Shown here piece after piece: positions 50,201 through 62,200 of a stretch of 63,344 bases of DNA; within the stretch, counting starts at the first letter, position 1; every line of letters starts with the position of its first letter. The notes under the pieces are model-generated. The model saw only the letters and a list, made by a program, of their open reading frames with translations, did not search any database and was not told the DNA's origin. The translations under genes and the position numbers were made by a program. This DNA is from Candidatus Omnitrophota bacterium (GTDB lineage: Bacteria; Omnitrophota; Gorgyraeia; Velamenicoccales; Velamenicoccaceae): assembly GCA_020052645.1 (NCBI GenBank), contig JAGVOQ010000021.1, forward strand, positions 1-63,344, read 5' to 3'.

Positions 50201-53200
50201 CAATAAGCCCTGCTTCCCAATCCGCCGGCCTGCTGTTATCCATATTCAGATTCTCAATAATTAAAGATAACGACCTGCCCTGGTAATTTCTGGAAAAGGC
50301 AACATGGCGCAGATCGGTTAAGGATTCCGTTATTTCTCCCTCACCGCCTGAAAATGGATGAGAGTGCCCTGAAAGAATAAGACTATTTTTCTTCCCTACC
50401 TCTTCCGCAGGGCCCCTTGACCTGTAACAGAATATACCTCCTTTTGAAAAATCGAAAAGTATCCGGGCAGGCGATTTTAAAAAAACAAGCTTGATCCCGC
50501 CGTTCCAGGTCTTAAACAACGCAAAACTTGTTTCGATAGCCAGCTTGTTTAGATCTTCTTCCTTAAATCCGTTGAGATTCTTTTTCTCAATCAATACCCT
50601 GGCTATATCCGATAAGGTCGCCATATCCCAGGCAAAACCAGAAGGCATTTTTATTTTCTCATCTCCAAGCAATCTACTGAATTTACTTCTAATCCTGACA
50701 GCTTTGCGATGGATAATGACCTCATAGCGATGAGCAGGGTGTGTTTGCTCTAAAATAACCTCCTGACTTGAATCAAAATACCCTTTCGAATGAAAGACAA
50801 TCTTTTGAGCCAATAGATAAACGATCTTATCGAGCGCTTCCTTGTTTTCCTCTAAAATTGGAATATCCAGACGAAGCAGCCAGTCTTTGAGCCTGACAGA
50901 CAGCACGTTGACCTCATGTTCCATTTCACAGATAGGGCTGGAAGAATAATCCTTCTCTAAACTGCCCAGAATGACGTCGATTTCCGACAGAATCTTTTGA
51001 AATGCAACCTGATTTCTTCTCGGGTTAGCCAAACGAGAACTCGAAAGGTTCAATCTCTCAATACGGCAAATCTTATCTATCTGATCTGCCGTGGCTTTTA
51101 AAAACTTTTCGGTAAAGAAATATTCCGATGCTGTCTGTGCAAAACCTCCTTGAGACAGAACAGGCCGTGCCTCCAGAAAACCCAGATCCCTTAAAACCTT
51201 CAATTCCCACCAAATAACTGTGCGGCTGAAAGGTTGGCCTTCAGGATGCTTCTTCGTAACATTCAACCGCCTCCATTGCGGCCAGCCCAAAGAAGGCTTC
51301 CTCGTGTTGGCGATCGCAATTCCTTTACCTTTATCCATAAACTCGATAAGCGCATCTTTATGACAATATAAATCTTTCAAGCATTCAGCCGGTGAATCCT
51401 GGATCAACGCATGGGACGGAATTCTGACGCGCACCGGCGAGCTTGACGTTTCAGCAGAATCTCTCAGCTCTGAAATCGCCTCATCAAGCTCTATCCTAAG
51501 CTGGACAAGATGTTCTTCCCATGCAATTTTAAATGAATTAAGATGAGGGGTTTTTTTGGCTCTAATGGTATAGCTAACAGTGTGGAGAATAGCTTGCTGA
51601 ATAAGCTCTTCAAGATCTTCAATTTTAAGTTTAAGATCAATTTGTTTTTCTTTAAGGCGCAGATTTAAAGATATGAAAGATTGCGGTGATTGTCCAAAAT
51701 TCCGATGACCGCGAGCCGGACTGCTTGCGGCCACCTGCTTCACTGCCCTTGTAACCATTGAATTACCAAAACCGAGAACTTCTCTTCCTACTTCTGACTG
51801 CACAAAAATTATAGGGCTGCTCATCATACGGCTTTGACCAAAATGAGACAGGATTTCTCTTGTTTGTTTTTTTTCGTTTTTAACTTGTGATCCTGTCCCC
51901 TGCAAAGAAACTTCCCTTTTTGCTTCCTCTTGACAACCGGAAGAAACCGGCAAACCCGAAAGCATATCTTCATTTAACAATATTTTATTACGGACTTTAA
52001 ATCCAAAACAACTTGTAAAACCAAAAGTTAACCATTCTCTCTTCAAAATAGAGTGCGTATTTTTTAGAAGATCTTCTATAAAATCAATCCAACTATTACC
52101 ACCAGTTAAAAAAGCAAAAACAAGCCAACCGCCAGGCATTATCTCCCGAATCATTTTTAATACGATCTCCTTCTGCTTAGCCGTGTCTGAATCATCAAGA
52201 ACATTTAGCGCCATAACAACCTTCTGGCTAGAAGCTGCGATATCCAAATCAAGATAATTCTTCGGATAATAAATATCGTATCTCCCACCACTAGAAGATA
52301 TTAGATCTCTGATATATTCAACAAGTTCAGGTTCCTGCTCAAAATCCCGATTGTATAAGGTAACGGACGTCACATGAGCCCCTTTCATCGCCATTGATAA
52401 AAGATGAAGAAAATAATTATTAGTTCCTATAGACACAACGCCATCTCCTGGCCTTATATCCAAGAGGGAAGCAAGATTAAGCTCTTCATGACGATGTATC
52501 CAATTTTTCCAAGCCAATTCATCATCTTTATTCTCTGTACTCTGTCTTTCCACTGGCGAGCCCGCCTCGTTGCTTCTGACGATAGGTGAGGCAGAGATAT
52601 CAAGCGATGGTAAAAATCTTTTGTTGTTTTGTCTATTGACCATCGACCATTGACCATTGACCGATAACACCGGCGAACTCGAAACCGTAACTAATTCCCT
52701 CAACTCTGAAATCACCTGGTCTAATTCTGTTCTAAGTTGAGCAAGATGTTCTACCCATATAATCTTAAATGAATTTAGGCGAGGATCTTTTTTAGCTTTG
52801 ATGGTGTAGTCAGTGACGTAGAGAATGGCTTGCTGAATGAGTATTTCGAGATCTTCGATTCTTAACTTAAGGTAATATTTTTTTTCTTTCAGATGCTCTA
52901 TTTCTCTAACTGGCTTGATCGGGCTAGAAGACAAACCAGAAGAAAACGATCCTTTTTCTTTATTTAATATCTGATTAAATAGTTCATTTATTCTGCTTCT
53001 ACGAGGAGAACAAACAATATCAGTCGGATGAGAAACGATCTTTTTAATGAGCTTTTGTTTTTGCTCTCCTGATAATACTTCTAGCAAAGTCATACAATTG
53101 AGAGAGCCAAAGCTTTGGGCTCCAATATAACTTAGATGTGGACAAGGATAGGCGTTAAAATCAGGGCCTATCACAGGCATAATTTGAGATGCAACACAAT

Positions 53201-56200
53201 TTAAACAACTCTTCTGCATATTATGAGATGTTTTTCCTTCATCAGAAGTCACCATTACTTTAAAATTATTGCCTTCGTACCTTTCTTTAGCCAAAGACAT
53301 CGATTGTTCACACTCGCCCCATTGCTCTAAGGTTAACATCCTCTCGCTGGCCTGCATAAGAGCCCTAAATCTAATAAAATCTACCCCTATATCATTAGCA
53401 ATTTTTGTCGCCTCCAGAACCTCTTTATAATTTCCCCGCTCTGCCAAAAACGCAATTCCTATCTTGCTATCAAATCCCTTCCTATTTCTTGTTTGAACTA
53501 GCTTGCGTATATTCCCAATAAGAGGATGAAGAGCTTTCTCGTCTACGCCGGCAACTAAACCGTAAATTTTTGGCGAAGCTCCATAAAGGCTAACAATAAC
53601 ATCCGTAACTGAGGAAGTAATTATTTCTCTCTTTTGGTCATTATCAAGAAGCCTTCCATTTGTTAAAAGTGTCACATTGAAACCCAAAGCGGCTAATTCT
53701 CTTATGGCGTAAATCGTATTTTTATTGCAGGTAGGTTCACCAGTAAGCCCAGAAAATATGATGCGTTTAACAGGATTATACCCCAATGATTTTGTTACAT
53801 AGGAATTATAATCTTTTATATCTTTAATCAGTTTAGAAAATTGTTCCTGAGAAATTGAGACAGGCTTACAAGGCCGCTGAATATTCTTAAGCGTCTTATT
53901 AATAGCTACCCCGATACAACCCAGACACTTATTATTACAGATACTGGTCGCATGAATTTGAACTTCAAATAAAGGAACTTGCCTACCTTCTCTTATCGCG
54001 CTGATGATATCTGGACGCTCGTTAAGTATTTTTCTTTCTACAGCGAGATATTCAACACTCTCGTTTGTCAAAAATGTACTGAGGCCGTCCACGGAATTTC
54101 CTAACTTTGTCTTATCATTAAAAGACGCCGCCTTTTCAGCCATTTTTCTTTGTTCTACCGGCGAGCTGGAAATATCTCCCGTTTCCCGGCTGATGGCCAA
54201 GATCGCGTCGATTTCCAACAAGATTTTTTGAAATGCAGCATGGTTCCTTCTTGGATTAGCCAGTCGAGAACTCGAAAGACTCAACTTCTCGATACGGCAA
54301 ATCTTATCTATCTGATCTGCCGTAGCTTTCAAAAACTTTTCGGTAAAGAAATATTCCGATGCCGTCTCCACAAAACCTCCTGACGTCGGGACAGGTCGTG
54401 CCTCCAAGAAACCCAGATCCTTAAGAACCTTCAATTCCCACCAAATAGCTGTTCGGCTAAAAGGCCGGCCTTCAGGATGCTTCTTCGTAACATTCAACCG
54501 CCTCCATTGCGGCCAGCCCAAAGAAGGCTTCCTCGTATTGGCGATCGCAATGCCTTTACCTTTATCCATGAACACGATAAGCGCATCTTTATGACGGCAT
54601 AAGTCTTTCAGGCATTCTGCCGGTGAATCCTGGATCGGCGCATGGAATGGAACCCTAACGCGAACCGGCGAGCTCTGCGAAGCCTCGCCAAGATTTGTGG
54701 CGGGTCGAAGACCTCGCTGTTCTGTAGCGGGCGAACTGGCAGAATTATGATTAATGATAGGAATAATACTGCTTTGCTTCAATCTACACCAAGAACTATT
54801 ATTGATTTTTAAATCATAGGAAGGAGTAAAAGTGTATATCTGAGCTTGTTCCAAGAAATAATTTACCTCAGCTTCATTATCAAAACCTCTGAGATGGAAA
54901 TTAATTCGACGCGTTGATTTATTAGCATAGATATTTAATTTAACATGAATATCAATGCCATAAGGATCAAGAAAATCCTTTAGATACATTGCTTTATAGC
55001 CTTCCACAATCAACACTTTTGGCTGATCTTCTCTTAAGGTTCTTAAAACCTCATCTCTTAAATCATGCCACATGACATAATCAAATAATTCTTTATGCTC
55101 CTTATCAACAATCCTAAAATCATCCACGTGGATGACCCGCACGCTCCCCGGGCCATCTTGCAACATTTTAGAGATAGTGGTTTTCCCTACGGCTGGTAAT
55201 CCATCAATAACAAGAATAACCGTTGATCCAACGGACAAATGTTGTTTTACAGCAAAAATAATCTTTTTCAACGAAGATAACGCGCAGAACGCTGGGAGCC
55301 GGATCTTAAAAAACCTATGCAATAGCTGACACAGCGATACAAAAACCATACCCTGGAGATTGCGATATTCTCCAAACAACGCTATCGGCGAGCTACTCGA
55401 TTTCATAGAATCTTTACTGACATTGTCTTCTTTGAATAACGTCTTTTCTCTGCCGGCTGTTTTAAATATTTTCGCTACCCTCTGTGGCAACAAACCTGCA
55501 ACTCTATTTACAACTCTTCTAAACATGCTCTCAGGGGCCTGTGGCAATCCTGTTTGCACTGCTTCAATCTGCACCTCTTTTTGTTGCGCTTGCAAAACTT
55601 CAGGTTCTGCTGCCACTGCTTCCGGCTGCATGCCAAAAGGAGTATCGACAACATTTAAACGCACACAAGACTGTTTACTTGAAGCAGCTTTCTTTAAATT
55701 TATGCCCAAACGACGAGCTGCTGTGATAATTTCATTTTTATACACCTTATCTAAAAGTAAGACTGCGCCACCTCTGTCTATCAAAGTCAATAACGCTATC
55801 AGTTGAGCGCTGCCCATACCGGTTGCGGACGGGATGACCGCTCCATTGAATCTACGGCCTTGCGCTATATCAGGAATACCTTCATATCTTAGATCCAGCA
55901 CATTCCCATTGCCGGCCTTATTTGTCATCGCTTTAATGAAATTCTTTATCACTTGCTCTCTTCTGGCTTCTACTGAAAGCTCTGGGCTGTTAAAAATAGG
56001 GCGTGGCTGTAGTTCAGGATTGGTTGCTACAACAACCTGCACTTGTTTACGATCAACCCGCTTGCCAACGGGCAACCGTGTCTCTGCGTTAACAACGCTC
56101 TTACGAACCTCCAGAGCCTGTGCCTCTCTTACAACCTTTTCTTCCTCGAGCTTCCTTAATCGAGCTTCTTCATTTTCAATTTCAGTTGTAAACCAGAATA

Positions 56201-59200
56201 AATTATCCTCCCAATATCTGCCTTTATTAACGATATTCTTCTCGCACGCATCAACGATTTTTCTTATATCCTCCAAATCATGCCACTCTCTTAATAATCT
56301 CTTGGCAAAAGCAGGCTGCCTGACAGTTAAAATTATCCTGGTTAAGACTGTAACAACCCTAAACCCTTCTTCCGGCAACAGCGTAAAAAGCACATCTATA
56401 AAACCATCCTGCCATTCTCTCTTTTCTCCATTCTCAAACTTGCCGTAAATATCGCCATCTACCTTAAATATTCCGACCATAACCTCAAGCATATGCCAGT
56501 TAATGCCTTCAAGCCAATTAATGCTCTCCTTCTTTGAATGCATGCCTGCCAAATACATACTTAACAAATGAGTCCCCGGAAACGCCCTATAGAATGCGAC
56601 CAACACATCCTCAAATTCGGCATTATGCGACCTGATGGCACAATTCACACTTCTGTTCACAGGCCTTGAAATGAGCTGAGATTCTTGTGCCTGAATTTTC
56701 CTAACGCCTGCATCTTGTTTATAAAAACCGACTTCTCCTTTATACATCAAACACAATTCATTAAATATTGCGCCGAATTTCTCACCAACTTCAACGACAT
56801 CTTGCCAATCTTTATAAAGACTTGAAAGCCCGTCGCCCAATAAAACAACATCTTTGCCAAAACATTCTGATGGATTCAAGACAGACTTGAACTTCAATTC
56901 TTTACCTATCCTGACCAGCCTTTCATTCACTATCTTTTCATTAAAATAGGACTGAATATATCCAGTTACGCGCTTAATGATCAAAGTACAAACAGCCTGA
57001 ACAACTTCTTTTCTTTCCGTGTGCAATTGAACCTTTTCAAAAAAGGAATAAATGGTCCTAAGACTCGCAAAATCAGGCGCGCGTTCGCCCAATTCGTGAT
57101 TAATGTGCCTGATGAGATTATTAAAACGCTCCTCATTGGCAGACACCAAATCAAAAGCCAATTTTCCATTGCCAGGGGAATTAACCCTTGCACCCAAAAG
57201 ATTAGCAAGGCGCAAAACAACATTCCTTCTGCCATTGTCGATAATATTCACGAGTTCTTTTTCCAACATTCCATTCTTACCATTCCTGCCGGATTTGTTG
57301 TTAATCGGGCTGGAGGAACCAGCCATAACATTCAGGTTTGTTACATTCTGGTTCTGAGTGCGAAGCCTGCCCGCAAGGGTACATGCTGAGCAAAGCGAAG
57401 TGCTGGAGGAAGTATCTATTGGCCCGTTAACCGGTTGGCCCATTAACCGGTTAAAATCAAAATTGGCCAACTGACTAACCGGCAACCGACTAACCAAATT
57501 CACCGGTGAGCTGGATTTTTCTGCAAAGAGCCACAAAACCTGCGACAACGGATTTTCCTTCCAACAGCCCAAAGTTGCACCAAAAATAGCGATATTGTTA
57601 AATTGTACAAATAATTTCGATAATTCGGTTTTTGCAAAAAACCTCCTTGTCACTCCTTTTTCATCGGTGGACGCATTATTTTGTGCTTTCTTATGCTCTC
57701 TATTCTTCCAATCCGAAACATCGCGAACAGACACAAAGACTCTTCCTGCAGGTTTTAATACACGCAACATCTCTTTAATAATGCCTGCCATCTGTTCATC
57801 GTTGAAATACATCAAGCTCTGATGTGCGTATACCGCATCAAATTGACCTGGGTTAAAATTAAGCGGCTCGGTAACATCTTGCAGCTTTGCCTTGAAATTA
57901 TTGCCAAGGTTTAATTCTTCAGCCTTAGCTCGCATATACTGAACGCTTTCGTTGCTCACATCAGTAGCGGTCACAACAATTTCTCGAGATACAAAATATC
58001 TTTCATCTTCACCAAACCCAGCTCCAAGGGACAAAACAACATCCCCTTTCTTGAGATAAGAACGCGCTATCAGGTATTCAGCGAAATTTGTTGGCGCTTC
58101 TTCTCTTGCAGGATTATTTTTGAGATTTCCCCATGATGTATTAAATTTAGAAGCAAGCACTGAAGGGACATTCAGTAAGATATTCTCCGCTTTATCTGCT
58201 GAACCGCTGTCGTTAACGTAATCTTTTTTCTTATCAATCGGACTGGAGGAATCAGCATCTTCTCCATCTTTGACACCTTCGTCGTTCTTACTCTCTGCGA
58301 GAAGCTCTTTTATATCAATAACTTTTCCAGAAACAGAATACCCCTTGTCCACTTTTGGCTCAGGCTTAAAAACTATGTTATACGAGTTACGCAACATAAA
58401 TATGTTATTTACTATATAAACCATAAATATTATGCCTCTATAATGCTTCGCACATACAACAAGTAATATCAAAGAAGTAATCATGGCTGCAAAATTAACC
58501 CAAGCTGCGCAATGTGAAATAATCAACGCCTTGTCTTTATCCCCTGTTTTGACTAAAATGGCGTTTTTCTTTAAGCTAAGGGTAACATTTTTGACGTGAA
58601 GGAATTTTGCCATTAAATAATAGGCTGATAAAGTGAGTACCGTTGATGTAGCGATTACAACAGGCACGTAAAAGAAGCCTGAAATCAGGCTAGGAACATG
58701 GCCAGTCAAAGAGAATACTGCCCAAGCAAAAGTCGTAGCTAAAAATGCATAAACAAAATGCTTATAGCCGATAGAAAATTGATAACTGTAAACACTGCTT
58801 CTTCTTATCGGTGAGCTGGATTTTTCTTTACTTATTAAGCTATCATATATCTGCCGATACAAACCTTTCAGATTTGATAAATTATAGGGATTTGTATCAA
58901 AGGCAATATTTAATAATCTTAATGCTTCTATCCATTCCTTACTGTTTATAGATTGCTCGGCTTTTCCAATATAGGAACGCGCTAAAAACTCACCATCCCT
59001 AAAATAATTTTCTATATCCGGCGGATTTACATCAAGCCATGTCCAAGAGGCCTTATCGTTTTTATCATGTAAGATTCCTTTGGTTATGCTTTCTGTAGTA
59101 TCTACAGGCCAATCTTTTCCGTGGTAATCGGGAATATTGTAAACTGCGGGTAAATCTTGTTCAGTCATCCCTGCCGCTGATCTTATGTCTTGAATAAACA

Positions 59201-62200
59201 CATCGACCCCAGCCCTCTCGCTCTTTGACCAGCCAACGCCTATTGCATGAAGAACATTCTTCTCAACCATTCTAATAACTGTAGCCCTAAAGGCCTCTTT
59301 ATCTGACGGCTTAATTTCCTTTATAACATAAAACTCAAATCCGAGATGCGCCAGGGCAACCCGGCAGCCAAGCCTTGAAACTTCTTCTGCAACACTCTCA
59401 ACGCGTAGCATAAAAGTTTTAGAAATTTTTTCGATCTCCTGATCAGAATACGCTAAATCAAAGAATGTCCTTAATGCCCTTCTTCGTACCGATGCCTCTG
59501 ACTGCCATGCTGGAGCCTTTTCCCTTGGCCATTTCAAAAGCTTATCTGTCCAATTACCAAGATAATCAAGTTTGGTATAAAGATCTTTTTTGTACATACT
59601 CTTATGCTTTTCTACGTAAGCTTTAACATCAGCAAACCACGATGATAATGCTTGTTTTAATTCATCCAGATTGTTATTCTGGATCAAGTTTTTCTTATAT
59701 AAATCTGTAGCGATATCTTGAAGTTCAGCACGCAAGCCCTCCTGCTTAGTAAGACTGCCCCATACAGAGCTGAATTCATCCGAGTCGCCTAATTCAACTG
59801 CTCGCTTAAACCTCCACCTGAAATTATTCTGCATTGATTCAAATATCTTGCTTCCGAGGCAGCTCACTTTATCTATAACATTTTCATCATGCGGAAGAAT
59901 AACAACAATATGTGTAATCGCTGCTGCCCCTACGAAGGGAGTATCTATTTCTACTCCAGGCCGCATATCCAATATATAATTTAAGTTCTTTGCATATTTC
60001 ATTGCCTTGATAGAACCTGTTATTCGGTCATGCCCGGTAACATAAAGAACAGTAACGCCATTGGCTATAGCATGATTCACCAATTTTTTAGGAGTCAACT
60101 TACCATCATCTTTAACTTTGGTATGCGCATGATATACCGGTACACCTAATCTAATGAATTTTTCTCGTGCCTTAAGCACACCTGCAAGCTGGCTCCTTAA
60201 AACAACTAATTGTTCCACCGCTGGCTTGCTATTGTTCTTAATTAATTTTTTCTCTAAAGCCGCTATCTTTTTTTCCAGATTCTTTTGTAATTCTAAAATT
60301 GCCAGCTCTCCCGCTCTAAATAATTCATGCACGTTGGATTCATATGGATTAATTTTTATTTCTTTCTCTAAAAAATCCTTAACAATATTGATCGTCGCGT
60401 TTATTTTTTTATCTCCGACCGGGCTACTAACAACGACTTTATCCTCAAACCACTTCTTCATCTTCTCAGTTTTTCTCCAAGCCAGGATTTCGATATCAGG
60501 CTTACCGTTGGTATTGGACAAAATTGTCTCTCCATCAAGATAGACAAGGTATGAAAGAGCGTAGTCCTGCATTATTGTTAGATACGAAGATCCGCCAACG
60601 GAAGATTCGCCTCCAATTTCAGTTGAAAATAAAGACATTATATCTCGTTTTCCGCTTTTCACCTCCTGTGCCATAAAAGCTTCATCGGTTAAATCAAGAG
60701 GTATGTGTACTTGCAAGGTTGAAGGGTTCTGATTGTTTTTATGCAGCTCACTTATACTCCGACAAAGCGCTCCGAAATTATCCTTCATACAATATTGCAT
60801 TGCCGCCCCAACATGAACAAAGCCAACGATCTGGTCTGCGTAATGACTTTGCTCTAACAAGCGACATAATCCAACACTACAAATTCCTCCATGCGGATCT
60901 ATGTATGGATCATACCTATAGACGTCCTCTATCTTCATCTCAAACTTAAGCCAGCTTAGTCTTGAATTAATTGCCAAAACACCCGCTTCCCCTAAAGTAC
61001 GTACATGCGTTTTTATAAGATAAATTGGGAAATGTGGCGAAACTTTTGGTTCTGAAATATTTACGCTGAGATCATCCCCCGTTAACGAACAAATATCAGT
61101 AAAACCTTCTTTTCTTAATTTCTCAACGGTCTGTTTAAGATTATTAAAATTGGGGTCAAAAGTTAATTTATCGGCTTGTTTTAAGCTCAACAGAATATCT
61201 CTAATCCGCGCAGGATAAATCCCTGGAAGAATAGCATTCTTAAATACAAGCTCTCTTAGATTTCCATTCTTCCTATAGATATTTTCCAAGCCCCAAGATA
61301 TATAACCGAAACGGGATTGAAGAACTTTAAGTAACTCTCTGAATTTCTTTTCAGATTGATAGGTACCGATGAACACTTTCCAAAATTCATAGTTATAAAA
61401 TAGATGAGAATTCAATATAAAGCCTATACATTCAACCTGTTCGGATACAGAAAACCCATGGAAAGAACTTACTTTAATTTCATCTGTAATAATCTCCAAA
61501 ATCGCTAATTCCAAATCTGTAGGTGGCTCATGGGTAGAATCATAACAGTGAATAAGATGAAGCAGTTGTTTTTCAAGCTCCAACTCGATAAAAGGTCTGC
61601 TGCGGCTTACAAGGAAATTTTCAGAAATAACAATTACGCCGTAACCTAAGGTAGCATCAAATAAATGATCAAGATTATATCCAGCGTGAGATACTAAAAC
61701 TATATCGGGTTTTATACTTATACCTGTTCTTCTATATATCTTTAAAGACGCATTAAGATATGCTTTTCTAAAATCTTTTGCCATCTCAACTCTCGAAATA
61801 TCATTCTTAAAGAAAGCAACTATTTTACCCAAATCACCTTGCTCTAAAGTAATTGCTCCGCGCATCTCCTCAGAGGTGAATTTTTTAACTTTTTTAGACA
61901 AATTTAAAAGGGGCAAGTTACCCTTACCAAAGAAAATAATTTTCAACCAAGTATGCTGATTTGTATAATTTTTAATTAAACCTACAATGTTAGAAACGAT
62001 TCTAGCTTCAATCGGCGAGCTGAAAATATCAGACAATAGACCATAGTCAATAATCGATAGTTCCATGCTTTCAACTTGCGACCTTGTGTCTTGCCTGTGC
62101 TCGTAAGGATATGATTTATTATTCACAGGAGAACTCACGCCGTCATTCTGCAATACTGCAAGTTTTTCTCTTACATATTTAAATCCTCCAGCTTTATATA

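Noticed and set aside
50945-54675. The V-R-V-R-V-P-F-H-A-P start of the winged-helix cassettes resembles translated tRNA 3' ends.
   Set aside because: Only the last part (TTCCATGCGCC-like in copy A) fits; there is no anticodon arm or paired acceptor stem upstream. At most a decayed fragment.
207-61000. Many plus-strand open frames of 60-200 codons opposite the genes.
   Set aside because: They lack domain motifs and ribosome sites and lie antisense to clearly coding minus-strand frames.
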